From Tenodera sinensis (lineage: Eukaryota; Arthropoda; Insecta; Mantodea; Mantidae), in contig CM060963.1 of assembly GCA_030765045.1 (NCBI GenBank), positions 68,722,617 through 68,786,616 on the forward strand: a stretch of DNA of 64,000 bases, given 5' to 3'. Of the stretch, positions 49,865-62,544 are shown one piece after another. A model generated the notes under the pieces. It did no database searches and was not told the DNA's origin. It saw only the letters and a program-made list of their open reading frames with translations. Position 1 is the stretch's first letter; each line of letters opens with the position of its first letter. A program made the translations under genes and the position numbers.

Positions 49865-50045
49865 CAGGCATGTCAAACATCACTCCGAGGGTGTGAAGAG
49901 AGGAGTCCACCCCTCCTTAACTGCAGTAGCACGCGCTAGTAGAACCGGTTTTCGCTTTGTTTTTCCCGTTTTCCGATTTGATAATCACGGAGGGAGGGAA
50001 AATGGAAAATTTTTCACGCCTGGTGAGTGCTGTTTGACACCCCTG
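49865..50045. mobile_element. hAT-type MITE with perfect 8-bp target duplication
   Basis: A 181-bp unit begins CAGGCATGTCAAAC and ends GTTTGACACCCCTG, near-perfect hAT terminal inverted repeats (consensus CAGGGGTGTCAAAC). It is flanked on both sides by CACTAGAG (49857-49864 and 50046-50053), an exact 8-bp target site duplication as hAT transposases produce. No coding capacity. The intact duplication suggests a fairly recent insertion. Confidence 0.9.
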
Positions 50046-50339
50046 CACTAGAGGGTAATCGTCTTGCGAAACAACACGGCGCCGCCCGGAACAAATTATT
50101 ATCATCAACAATTAGTCTACTCGTTAGCCGAAATAAGTTCTCAGAAATTGAAGTTGCTTTTGAACAGCCTCTTTTGAACGCTGAAAGTTTGAGCGGTCGG
50201 CCTTGTCATCGGCCCATAGAGGGAACTTCAAAGGGAGCCATATACTATCGCAATGGTGCTCAAACTATCTCATTCCACCGTACATCAACAGTAAGCAAGG
50301 CAATAGAATGAGTAGAGTCAAAGAAATCTGATGGTGTTA

Positions 50340-50431
50340 CCCCCAAAACAGGTTCGATCTCTTTGGGCTCGTCCTAGGGCGCTGATGACCTAGATGTTGA
50401 GCGCCCTTAAACCAAATCCAATCCAATCCAA
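50340..50431 (+). repeat. Retroposon 3' tail ending in (CCAAT)n
   Basis: GCGCTGATGACCTAGATGTT followed by GAGCGCCCTTAAACCAAA resembles, as I remember it, a widely shared insect SINE/LINE 3' end. It ends in the short tandem AATCC/CCAAT array AATCCAATCCAATCCAATC at 50411-50430. The head is not recognisable upstream. Confidence 0.6.
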
Positions 50432-50432
50432 T

Positions 50433-50665
50433 CTAGAGGTAACATGCTAGTTTCCGCTTCCCGAGATATCGGATTCAAACACGACGGAGGCCGATGGGTT
50501 TTTTCGGTCGAAGAACTTCTTGGTATGTCTTTCTTCGGAAGGGAAGTAAAGCCCATGATCCTGCGGTGTACATTTACTGCACGTTAAAGGACTTCGAGCC
50601 TGATAAAGTCTTTCACACCCAATATAGAATGGAACGCTGAGAACCACAGCAGCTAATATCCATAA
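50433..50665 (+). repeat. tRNA-derived SINE
   Basis: It begins right after the CCAAT array. AGAGGTAACATGCTAGTTTC is the decayed A-box region and CGGATTCAAAC (50470-50480) the B box. The body contains GGAAGGGAAGTAAAG and a GCACGTTAAAGG stretch. Insertion into a retroposon tail makes this a nested pair. Confidence 0.65.
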
Positions 50666-50914
50666 ATAAAAATTCGATTTAATCTTGATCTCTTTGAGCT
50701 AGGCCGTGGGTGACAAATACGACTTCGCAGTGCAGGAATGGTCTTCCCACATAAATACGGTATTGAACCCAGAATGGAAACTTTTTAACAACTTTCCCTG
50801 GTTAGGAAACCTAACACGTTTCTTATGAATACCAAATCGTTCCACATGACTGTCATGCGTATTTTAACTGTCACTTGTAGTGCCACCCCTAGTGGCTACT
50901 TCAGGGGGAAAATC

Positions 50915-51770
50915 CTATGTGTTGCACTCACACGACTTTCTCTACTCTTGCATTAACTACTCTGACAAACTCTTATTTCTGTATTTATTTCAGTCCAGAT
51001 AAACGTTTGCAGAAATTATCGTATTGCTGATTTTCTTATAGATGCAAGGAGAATATGGAAATACAGTAGACTTTGAGCGATAGTAAACTCTTAAGTATTT
51101 GAAGTTGCGTTCTCTTTACACGGCCAAATATAAACAAGTGAATAGCCTCCTTCCATCTGAGAGAAGTTCTAGTACTGCAAAATTAACACAAATAGCAAAC
51201 AATATCTCCGAAATGATTCGCTCCACAAAAAATGTACGCACGCACGCACACAAACACGCACACACACGTGTTTTAACGAGATCTACATTTTTTGTATAGT
51301 AAGATGTCTCTTACGATCTACCAGTTATACAAAAGTCATTAATAGTAAACATGACTACAGGGGCTATAGCCAGAAAATTCAAAATAAATAGGTCATTTGC
51401 CATGAAAATATCTTAAACTCATGGCATTTAAATTAAAATCGTTAGCAATATTTTAGAAAACTACAATTTTTGATAAATTTTCCATGTAATAGGTAGGTTA
51501 GAGTGGAGGAATTATCATTAAAATCTTCGTGTAGTAATCCTTGAAAGATACTAAACTTACATGCCACTTTCGTTTTTAACCGACTTTTCGTTTTTGAGTT
51601 ACGCTGTTCAGACACAGGCAGACAGACACACATACACACACGAACCTTTTTCTAAAACTGCAATTTTGGATTCAGGGGGCCTCAAAACATGTTTCCGGTG
51701 TAATCTCGACAGCAAAAGTTTGGGTCGAATAGAATACTTCCCCTACTTTCTATACATAGCAGAGAAAGTT
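50915..51770 (-). repeat. GT-microsatellite repeat family, copy at 51 kb
   Basis: Full-length reverse copy from tail (GTGTTGCACTCACACGACTT) to head (TTTCTATACATAGCAGAGAA). It has only a few CA repeats plus an ACGC/ACAC stretch at 51238-51269, and CAGACAGACACACATACACA at about 51618. Confidence 0.87.
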
Positions 51771-52024
51771 GTATGATACAAACTATTTCCTTAATATGAT
51801 CATTTATCTTAATATGTTCGAAGAGAATTTACATTTTCATAACCAACGAATCAAATATATTACGTAGCAGTCATGCAGCTGAAATGCATGTAAATTCATA
51901 TAAAAAATAATGTTGGAGGATTCGTCGGTTTGAACTTAGCTGTCAGAATGGTGAAAGCACGTGGATCTATCATAGCGGTACCTTTATAGCCTGACCTTGC
52001 ATTACACAGAGCTTATTTGTCATA
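51771..52024. repeat. Flank with 14-bp inverted match into Tc element
   Basis: GTGAAAGCACGTGG at 51951-51964 is the exact reverse complement of 52088-52101 inside the element, with weaker similarity on both sides. Confidence 0.6.
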
Positions 52025-52950
52025 TACTCTGTTCACCAAGAGATTAGAGGAGATATAAACAAAGCACCGGTTTGTATCACTCCGCGGCCACGTGCTTTCA
52101 CAATGACGCAACACAGTTACCTACCGCTACGCGTAGGTATAATATGCATTTTACACTACTAAAGGATATATTTACGTGATCCAAATAACATGTAGCACAT
52201 GGAAATTAACTGCTACTTACGTCATCTCTGTCCACAATAACACTTTTTCATTTCCTGCTCGCAATCTCGAAACCAATCTCCAGAAGCAGCTTGTGGAGGG
52301 AAGTTCGTTTTAAATCTGGAAGATCGGGATCAGAGTTAACTGCCAACAACACTTTGTTTAAAGTAGTTCATTGTTAACAAAGAACTGGTGAACTTTTCGA
52401 CGGATTGCAGATCTCACACTCACAAATTCGTCGCAAACTACATCCACCATTTATCTAGCACGTGGTCGTTTTTACCGGTATCTTCACCAACTGACGATTT
52501 TTCTTTGGGTGTACTGTAAATACTTGCAACTGACACACCAGTAAACTCTGATGTTAATTTCATCACGTCTTCGATAGCAAGTTCAGGATATTTCTCGTAG
52601 AACTTGTTAAATATGTTCAATATTGTTGTCTTTTCACCACTTCGCAACGGTTTGCCGCACTTATGTTTAACAACACTCACTTGTTCCGCCATGTTACTTT
52701 CATACTGAATAATGCGCGCGCAGAATGAATTAGGCTGGTTACAAATTCACTTAAGTGCGTACTCTTACAGTTTAACTATGCTTAGTACACTTAGTTCATG
52801 CTTTAGCAAACATTAAATGACATTTCAGACCTCATTAACAGTATTTCTTCAAGGGACTATTTACACGGCGAAAGCGTCAAGAGGGCGCGCTGTGGTCAAA
52901 ACGCACGTGGCTTTGTTTACGTCTCCTCTAATCTCTAGATGAACAGAGTA
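52025..52950 (-). mobile_element. Tc1/mariner-like element with HTH-only ORF
   Basis: Inverted repeats of about 42 bp begin TACTCTGTTCA at 52025 and, in reverse, at 52950. Both arms then carry AGAGATTAGAGGAGA and AAACAAAGC with a few mismatches. Each end is flanked by TA, the usual Tc1/mariner target duplication. The only ORF is the 84-residue minus-strand helix-turn-helix protein. The exact outer base is uncertain by 2 bp because TATA lies at each end. Confidence 0.78.
52438..52692 (-). CDS. Transposase-type helix-turn-helix protein, 84 aa
   Basis: An intact minus-strand ORF reads MAEQVSVVKHKCGKPLRSGE, then an HTH-like segment (ILNIFNKFYEKYPELAIEDV, LTSEFTGVSVASIYS), and stops after DKWWM. 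In insects the GKPLRSGEK..I.N.F...TGVS..SI pattern is, to my knowledge, the DNA-binding start of an IS630/Tc1-like transposase. The catalytic DDE part is missing, so this is either the first exon of a spliced gene (a possible GTAAAA donor follows the GEDTG codons) or what remains after internal deletion. A short intact DNA-binding protein could repress related elements; that is inference. Confidence 0.6.
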   Translation of the reverse strand: MAEQVSVVKHKCGKPLRSGEKTTILNIFNKFYEKYPELAIEDVMKLTSEFTGVSVASIYSTPKEKSSVGEDTGKNDHVLDKWWM

Positions 52951-53097
52951 TACACACCGTCATTCAAAGGTGTACATTGGCCAATCAGGGAAGGGCGAAG
53001 GAAAGAGCGAGACAATACATGTCAGTGGGCAAGGCTATAACAAACAGCGTTTATGCATATCCAAAGATGGTCCTACAGACTAAACGACCAGGGTGTG

Positions 53098-53142
53098 CAT
53101 GTGTGCATGCGTGTGAGTGTGCGTGCGTGCATGTGCATGTTA
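53098..53142. repeat. Degenerate TG/TGCG microsatellite
   Basis: Irregular TGTGCATGCGTGTGAGTGTG-type tract. It lies outside the GT-repeat family because no family flanks are present. Confidence 0.8.
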
Positions 53143-54062
53143 GGATTAACAGATTATCCAAATTAAAAGCTGAGTGACGTATATTACATTAATAAAATTT
53201 CACTTAAAAATTATAATACTCTATTTATTTATACCTAAAATGTTGAATATACTTCTCATTTACCTGTTATCTAGCATTGCAACATTTTGAGACCATTGCT
53301 TGGAAATTTACGAGACTCTTCACAGTGCATACTTTGGTAATTTACTGGTACCTGTAGTTCAGCCTTAAGTAAGTCTACAGAACATTTATTCCTTGTGTCA
53401 CATCACTTGTTTTCCATTAATGGGAAAATTTTTTCCACAAATGCATTAGACGCATGTCAAACAATAACCCTACCACTTCGCACATCTTATGCTCGTCACT
53501 GTTTTTAAGGTTTATGAAAAAAAATCAGATAATTTGTTTCCGCTCTCTAGTTTTAATTTTTCGTTTTCTTTATGGCCTTTATATTGTTGGTGCTGTTTGA
53601 GGTCACACTGTCCACCATGTGAAATTCAAACACAAAATGTCCGATGTTTATCTGGGGCCGGCTTAACCCATGCAAGCTGTTCAAATACGACTATTGATGC
53701 GATTTTGAAAATTTAAATTTCTTCTTTGGAGGAGTCTTTGAAAGATAATCTTCATTTTTATTCATTTTAACACTGTTGTCTTGATTACTACAAAAAATGC
53801 TAAACCGGATGTAGACAGTCTTTTGGACATCCGCATGTCGAATCACATCTGTTTTGCACTACTACCAGCTCAGTTTCAAATTGTCAAAATAACGAACTTT
53901 CCGCTAAACAGGCACTTTTCTCTAATAAAACTTTCAACATTCTTTTTGGAGGAAAGAGAAAAACGGAGAGTCGTGCATTCGGGGCAAATATAAAACTGAG
54001 ATGAATATTTGTCTCCCAAAAACGGAGTAATCCGGGAAATACGGAGAATGTGATAACTCTAG
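53143..54062. other. AT-rich sequence, no supported gene
   Basis: Short ORFs with no domain. Confidence 0.6.
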
Positions 54063-54072
54063 TGTGTGTATG

Positions 54073-54103
<31 letters not shown>
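54063..54103. repeat. GT tract followed by T-run
   Basis: About 12 TG repeats run into 17 T. No family flanks are recognisable, so this is an independent simple repeat. Confidence 0.85.
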
Positions 54104-54106
<3 letters not shown>

Positions 54107-54289
54107 GATTCTTTATTGTTTTACATGTTCCATTACAATATGTAATACTACATGTTGGGTTTGCTTACAAAGTAAACTGATAATCATATATTAATTTAAC
54201 ATGAATAATTATATAGATTTATACAGTTCAATTATTTTTGGTCAGATCAATTGCATTGGCATACTGAACATATTCTTTAAAATAACTTT

Positions 54290-54302
54290 TAGCAATTTCG
54301 AC

Positions 54303-54363
<61 letters not shown>

Positions 54364-54915
54364 CGTGCGTGCGTGAGAGAGAGACAAACAGACAGACAGC
54401 GTGCTTTGGAACAGCATAACTACCATAACTGACTTCGTTTTTTAATTAAGTTTAGCATCTTCCAAAGATTCTGAGATTTTGATTTTCTCACAAATTGCGT
54501 TACGATTTCAATTAAAATACCATATGTTTAAAACATATTCTTAACAAATCAGATACAGCATTGATTTGTAAAATACTATACATTCTGAGTTACTTTGCAA
54601 TAACAGGTTAAGAGATGGACAAAATCTTAATACACAAAGAGTGTAGATCTCGTTGAAACATATAATGTACACGTGAAGTAAATTGTTTTGTTGCGTTAAC
54701 CATTTCCAAGATATTCCTTGTTTGTTTGAATTTGCAAATCATTACACTATTCTCAAATGCAAAGTCATTTTTTGCTCTTTCTCGCTCTCGCTCTTAAGAC
54801 CTTTGACAATCGCTCAAACCGTACTGTATTCCCCTAATCCCCATAAGAAAATTCCGCAAAACAATTTCTGGATACGTTTATGCCAATTAACGGGAAAAAT
54901 AAGCATTTGTAAGAA
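54290..54915 (+). repeat. GT-microsatellite repeat family, head-truncated copy
   Basis: Starts at the (GT)n tract (54305-54358), passes through (GTGC)n and (GA)n/(CAGA)n, then the family body with TTAAAATACCATATGTTTAA and TGTAGATCTCGTTGAAAC. The head before the microsatellite is missing or replaced. Confidence 0.75.
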
Positions 54916-56857
54916 ATAATAGTTTAAATTTCGATTAAATATTACAAATCGTCATACTTAAGGCGGGTGCCCAAAGCAGCGCTGTCCTACGTGAATGAGC
55001 TCATGAAAGGGAAAATATCCTAATTTAAAGCTGTCAAGAAACAACAATAAGATGTTTCCTAAAGACCACAGGCCGCTTCGCTGCCTTTCAAATGTTTGTT
55101 CACTCCCCTTTTGATTACGGTAAGCTGTCGCTGACATGAGCGTTACAAACATCTTAACCAGGTAGATAGGTAAACTTCACAGAAAACCGTAACAAACGGA
55201 CAAACTTGAGCCGCCGGAAGATTTGTAGAGATGCGACAGATTTACAGGGGTTCACTGTCCCTACCTTTGTCACAGGAGTCAGCATGCGCCGAGCAGGCGC
55301 CAACGTCACAAAACTACCCCCGAGTGCGTGAGGTCCTCTGAATGGCCGCACTCTTGTGAATGGATGTTGAAAATGAACGGCGGTGTTTTCTCTGACACAT
55401 ACTTGAAATACCGGGGAAGATACAATAACATACGACTACCGGAACATGCTTTAATGCACAGACGTCATAATAATGTCCTGAACAGTTACCTGGGCCATTC
55501 AGTAGTAGCGGAGATCCCTATTCTGAAGTTTTAACATATCCGTTAGCAGAAAGAATCTTTTGTTTGGGAAAAATGGCACGAATAACTGAAAAGCGATGTC
55601 ACATATTTTTAAGGGCACAATGTGTAAATTTCCATACATTTCTCTTAGCTCAAGGATTTATTTATTATTTATTGATTTACTTATTTATTTGCCTATTTAG
55701 TTATTTATTTACTTATATGTATATTCACTGGTAACAGATGCACTTTCTTGCTTAATCAACCAATTTTAATGAAATTTTAGGTTAAATTGCAACTTATATC
55801 ATAGATATAAGTTTCATTGTTATAGATTAAATAGTTTTGTAATTAAAATGTATTTATTATGCATTTTGAATAGTAATAAAAGGTAGATTTTTTGCACTTA
55901 AGAATTAAAATAGGAGCCTGAAATTTGGTATGCTAGGTTTTCTATCCCTATGCAATAAACTTGTACATTTGGTTTCCAAAATATTAGTATTTATTAGTAA
56001 TATGAATTTTTTCTGTTTAGCGCGGAATAAAAAGAAACGTTAATAATTACAAAAAAGCATGCTCCTTTATGTACGAGTATAATCAAAAATGTAATCCACA
56101 GGTTTCTTTAGCAAGTTATATTCTACATGTCCTGAACTTTTCAACTTTATAAATCAATATTTACTGCAAAAAGGTTCACTGCAAAGTACAAAAATTGTTA
56201 TATGGAGAATTTTTAAAGATTATGAACACAGTTATTGGAAATATCGCTCTTCACATATCCACAGGCTTGGCACTTCACTACAATCTTCAGAGGGAAATCG
56301 TAGAATTCTCTCGAATTCACAGCAAATTCTTTTATAAGCTCATTACATAATATTCTTGAGAACAAATTCTTCAAAGCATTACTGTCAACAAGAAGGTAAA
56401 TGTGCACAGGAGAGCACATGTAACACTTTCAACTATAGGATTATTAGCATAAGATTCTTTATTTTTATCTGCTGTAGAATGTCTCAAAAATTACTCAAAA
56501 TTTTACACACAACACAGCACTCCTCCTCACACACTTTCGCTACTCCCCGCTGCATTCATGCTCTCACACAAGCAGCTCGCAGTTTCAAAATTGCTTCCAG
56601 TAAGTGCTATTCCTAGCTACCAAAACACATGCAATTCTATCTTTAGAAATGGAACTTGTCAAATGCTCCCTTAGAAACATCTGTTAAATCACTTAGTACT
56701 AAACTGCTGTTATTTGTTTTAAAGAAAAAGCAGAAATTGACTTGATTTTCTTTGCTAACCCCTAACAAGAAGTAATATGCTTTACCCTCAGGGAGGTAAT
56801 ATAAAAATAATACTTTGCTTCCATCAAAACAGACTATGTAGACAGTATTTATCTCAA
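54916..56857. other. No supported gene; TTTA-rich tract
   Basis: A degenerate (TTTA)n-like tract spans 55650-55715. Opposed ORFs at 54958-55534 occur in slightly GC-richer sequence but have no recognised domain. Confidence 0.55.
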
Positions 56858-57110
56858 AAGGGTGGCCTGGTTCGATTCCAGGGAATTGCCTATAAGGTTT
56901 TTGATTTACAAGTGGCATCTGGCGGGATTTTTCCCGGGCTTTCCGGTTTCCCCCTCCATTCATTCCAACTGCTCCATAACTTCTTTCCTTTCTCCAATTC
57001 ACCATCATTTCATATCATCTCCTTTCTCACTCTCATACCTGGGATAAAAGCTGAATACCCGTTTTGGTTATATGATACAGAGTTCTTGGCGGCCATCTAA
57101 CCCCAGGCGC
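56858..57110 (+). repeat. tRNA-derived SINE
   Basis: GGTGGCCTGGTTCGATTCCA contains a strong B box at 56869-56879. The body TTTTTCCCGGGCTTTCCGGT and TTTCCCCCTCCATTC follows. The A-box side is decayed or absent. ORFs across it are by-products. Confidence 0.65.
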
Positions 57111-57814
57111 TCTCCAAAAAGGAGCTTAATAAGAGAAAAATTGAAGAAATTAAGAGACCGTTAAAACAGAAATTCTTTCTTAATAGCATTAAGGATAATC
57201 GCAATATTCTATATTGGTTGGTTTTTTTTTGTTTTTTTGTTTTTTTTTTATTATTATTATTTTGCTATTAGACAAGCGGTAAGGTTGCTTTGAAATCTCT
57301 AGCAAGTAATATAAAATGTCTGATCTAACTAACAAATTCTCGAGCAATGCGAGAGAATTTATCTATCTGGGAAGTTCAGGCCGTTAAATAATATTTATCT
57401 GGATTATTTCCTACGTAAAATATTAATTTAAATTGTATATTGCAAAGATTTGACCAGAAATTGTATAAAAAAAGTAACCTTAAATATATTCATTACGATT
57501 AGTGCACTTCGACTTACTCAGTACTGCCAACTTCGGAAAACATAATCCAAAAATCTACACCCTCACGCCAACCTAGTTCTAGGGAAGCTATGTGAAGAAA
57601 ACTTCATTGGCAAACCGTTGGGAGCGTTCTCATCACATGGATGAATAATTGCATTATGCTTATGTACGAGAACTAACCTTTTCTCCGGAAGCTGTTGTGA
57701 TTGTTTTCTATTTGTATTTCTAGCGTCTCCAGCATTTCTAAATTCGACGTTGGAAAATGGATTGAGTTTCCATTGATATTTTGTATAATATTTTTCTTGG
57801 ATAATTTTAGCCAT
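57111..57814. other. No supported gene; T-rich tract
   Basis: A T/G/ATT-rich simple tract spans 57223-57266. Nothing else recognised. Confidence 0.6.
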
Positions 57815-58740
<926 letters not shown>

Positions 58741-59022
58741 AGGTGCACAACTTGTATTCTCGTTCATTGCTTTTTGTCATGTTCATAGCTCATTTCTTTA
58801 CGTAGAAAAATGTTTTCAATTGAAGTTTTTGGCAAGAGTAGGTATCCCTGTTCATTACAGAAACCAGTGAATTGATCCCAGACACTCGTGCTATTTTTAT
58901 TCTATTGTATAGAATTGTGAATTGTAGTTTCAACTTCATCATTTGATTCATCACCACTCCGTTATGAATTACACTTCATTTGACTTTTGATTGTTAATTG
59001 ATTAGTGTAATTTCTTATTCAG

Positions 59023-59094
59023 CGATTTAGGGGATTACAGCTGGCGACATTGAAACAGAAGGATGATAAATGGTACAGAGCAAAAATTGATGAG
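59023..59094 (+). CDS. Possible isolated exon with Tudor-like motif
   Basis: After TTTCTTATTCAG, 24 open codons end in GAG before a GTAGTA donor. They read RFRGLQLATLKQ then KDDKWYRAKIDE. Tudor domains typically have a variable strand, an acidic turn and WYRA.I/V, so the match is suggestive. Both ends are phase 0. No partner exon with the following F.DYGN-type strand was recognised in the window. It may be one exon of a gene extending to the right, a relic, or chance. Confidence 0.35.
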
Positions 59095-60438
59095 GTAGTA
59101 AATTGTATACAATAAATTAACGCGTTTATGTATGTAATAGTCACACTAATTTTCAAAAAAATAAAATATTCTTAAAAACTTTCTAAAAACCACCTTAACT
59201 AATAAAAATTCGTTATAATGAAAATACGTAGAATAGAATCCTTTTAAAAATGGTTATTAATGTAAGCCATATAGTTATAGATTATGCTACGATTGTTGCA
59301 CATGAAGCTGGTTTTTCCACACAAAGGTGCAGCCGATGTTATATTTGCGGACATGGAGGTTTGAGTCAACGCCTTCAACTTTACGATCCAACCCACAATG
59401 TGCTGCATGCACTTTGCAGTATTCATCCTCACGTTCAAGTGATTGTTTGTTATTGTAAGTCACCGGATGTGACAGATTTTCCTCTTCTTACTCAGAGCCA
59501 GAGAATGGCGCCAGCAATGAAAATACAATAAGCACATTTTCATTATAATAATTGGCTGGCGCCTAGCACTCCCCTAAAACTAAAGTTTACAGGTTGGGCT
59601 GTGCTGAACGTTTGTAAGGTTGAGTTTGGAAGATTAAGGATCAGGCACTTAATGTCAATTACATGGACGTATGAGGCAATGGTTAAGTTATCCACGGAAG
59701 TGAGGTATGGCAATGGGAAAGGGTAGGAAATATAAATAAAATACAATGTACTTTTTGGAAGCGCATTCTGGGTTTGACGAGGAGTTCTTCATGAGGGAGG
59801 GTGCTGAGAAGAATTTGCTAAAATAAATGTAGTTACATACTGACTGCGAGTAATCAAAGGTAACCAAACAATTTTCAGATTAATACGTTTTCGTCACCAA
59901 ATGAATAACACAGAGAAACCAAAGTGCTGATTGGAGGGGCCACAAAGGGGATTATCAAATGTTGGTTTAAACGATATTTGGTAAAGGGGTATTAAACAGA
60001 TACAGCGTGGTGAAAAAGTCAAAAGGCTATGTGTTATAAATACGCAGAAAATAGTATCCGAATGCAGACTAAGATAATTATTGGAGTTACAGAGTGAAAT
60101 TAAAGTTGGTGTAGTAAGGAAACCCATATTTTGGAGGGTATAAACAGAAAACGGGAATAGTATGACTTAAGTTGGGAGGTTGGAAAGTTCGTAAGATTGT
60201 TGACGATGCTGGGTGAAGAATCTGCCCATTACGTGGGGAGCAAGAAGACTGGACACATATTTTGGCGGCATATGCGGCAAAAATTAGAAACAAATTATTA
60301 CCTGAGGTACGTATTTTTCGCTTCCAATAGGCGGAGGATAGCATGCTGGGACTTAATCCTATACAGTCAAAAGCGGCCAAGCTTGAGCACACACTTAATG
60401 GAAATATGTGCACTAAGAGATAAGATATTTGTGTAAAT
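59095..60438. other. No clear gene downstream of Tudor-like exon
   Basis: ORFs at 59250-59531 (plus) and 60087-60467 (minus) were inspected. The first has CSRCYICGHGG but no complete zinc domain. A GTAAGT at 59455 could be a donor, but no acceptable exon could be closed with it. Part of 60190-60310 looks repeat-derived. Confidence 0.4.
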
Positions 60439-60620
60439 ATTGTCATCATCATCATCATCATCATCATTAACCTTTAAGATAGGTCGTTAGGCCTGTTTCG
60501 GCTAAGAAGGGAGCTTCTCAGCGTCTCCTTAATCTTACAACTTCTCTACTACCAACTGGTCTGTACTGGAAGGCCTGTTTACTAAGTCTCTCTTGCGGCT
60601 TTCAAGAGATATAATCTTGC
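60439..60620. repeat. (ATC)n array with attached repeat sequence
   Basis: Nine or so ATC/TCA units at 60442-60467 are followed by AGGTCGTTAGGCCTGTTTCG and CTCTACTACCAACTGGTCTG, which has the look of a dispersed repeat with a trinucleotide end. Open frames through it give poly-Met or poly-His and are artefacts. Confidence 0.6.
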
Positions 60621-62544
60621 TATTTTACTTTATATTACCTGATAGTAAATATTGTTTAAACATATTTTCTATCTGAGTACATACATGCATTTATACATTG
60701 GCATGTGTCAGGCATGAGCACCAGAGGAGAGGTGGCGATTAAATTTGCCTTACCCATCCCACATTCTCTTGCTGAGAGACAAAGGTTGTTTTGATACAAC
60801 ACGTGCAGTGGTGGGTTCGTTCTACCTCACGGCAGTAATAATTTCTACGCTATTATTAATTACTTTTTTATACTTAACATATTTTTCATACAATAATTAT
60901 TACAGTCAGCTACTGTGGTCAAGCAAATTATATCATCTTCAAGGCTATAACCTCCTTTTATCTTATACACGTAATATCCTTACACTGCCTTATGATTAAC
61001 ATAGTAAATTGTCTCTCTTTCACAATAAGTAAAGTGTCATTGCTACTTAGTCTAAAATATTTTAAAACTATTTGAATACAATAAATTCTTTGTTTTAAAC
61101 TTTATATACCTAATGATTAAGCTTTGAAACACGAAATACATGTTTATATTAATTAAACTAATAAGAAACTAAACTACTACAAACTAGAATCATATCGTCC
61201 CTCTATATGTTTACAATACGAGTTTGCAAGAAGTGCCCTTTGAAACTGTAAATAAATATCAACGTTTGATTTGTGCTTCTGATGGAAGTTCCGTTTGATA
61301 TTGTAACACTTTATATTTGCAAATGGAAATCCGCATATTAAACAACAAACTTTCCTGTTTTTGTAACTTATAACAAATTCTCTTTAGCACTCTTCATGAA
61401 ATACCATACTCGCCACTGAATAAGACGTGTCGGAACCTGAACAGGAGTGAACGGAAGGGTTGGCAGGTGGAGTGCGGCAAGAACGTGTTTCAGGGGAGTG
61501 GTCCAGTTGAGCCGATTTTGCCCATACCTGGTGTGTGTTTGGGTGTGAGTGTGGAAGAGAGAGACATTAAAGTATTTTTAGTTGTATGTGTAGCAATTAT
61601 TATCAAACTATGTATTTTTCTAGTGAGCATGCACGGTCTTCAGACCTATGCGACTGTTTTAAGCAATTTATGCAATATTAAGTACATAATAAGTACCATC
61701 TTCCACTAGAACTACTAAAAACTGCTATTACTTTATTGGTTCATTTCTTCACGACATGCTTTTATGGTTGCAGAACTATCAGTACAGTGCGCTACAATGT
61801 ATTTTCTAAACATTTCAAAAGTAAATAAACCTCTTGCGATTTTTAGTAACACTGTCTGTAATGGCAGAATGTGCGCTCGAGGTTCCACGATGTGATGGAA
61901 GTAAAGTGTGCAATTCATCTGCTTTTTTATTCTCAGATGGACATGATGTTTGTATAGAACTGCAACGAGGCAAGACCCACTCTCGTATTGCAAAAACACT
62001 ACTGAATCTAGAGCACTTTAACTTGAAGTCGTCCATCTCTCTCCCATCGGTGTCCTAGCTTTGCTGCCTGCTAATGACTATTCTTTAGCTATGACACAAT
62101 ATGGCAAAGACACAAACCTACTAGCAAAGCAATATACAAGTGATTAGTTTTCCTAATTTTTGAATTTTTTTCTCTTTCTTTGAAATATGCATTATGAAGT
62201 ATCATTGTTTTGTGTTTAAGGTATACAAGGTTGAGAACCATTGTGGCTGCTATGTAGGAAAAATTTGAAAATGAGCAATTTTGCTGTTTTTTCATATTGA
62301 GAGAGTCTGATATTGTAATTTCTATTGTAATATAAGAAAATGTTAAATATAGAGGCTTTGGAAAGACATTCCCTTATGTTAAGGAAGAATAACAACGCTT
62401 GGGAGAAAAGCGAAAAGTATATAATGTAATAGAACTTTCCATGAGAACAGTACATTTTAATAGTATATCCTGTGCATTTGTACTTCAAGAGTGCTATAAA
62501 TCATTGTGCATGAGAATAAAGAAGATAAAAAAATCAATTATATA
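60621..62544. other. AT-rich sequence, no supported gene
   Basis: Opposed ORFs at 61733-62058 share one stretch of mixed composition without a recognised domain. Confidence 0.55.

Noticed and set aside
59250..59531. ORF with CSRCYICGHGG suggestive of a zinc-binding C-terminal domain
   Set aside because: Only one fragment of a zinc motif is present, the rest matches nothing I know, and an antisense ORF covers the same bases.
60087..60467. 126-codon minus ORF starting with poly-Met
   Set aside because: The Met run is the (ATC)n array read in reverse, and the remainder looks repeat-derived.
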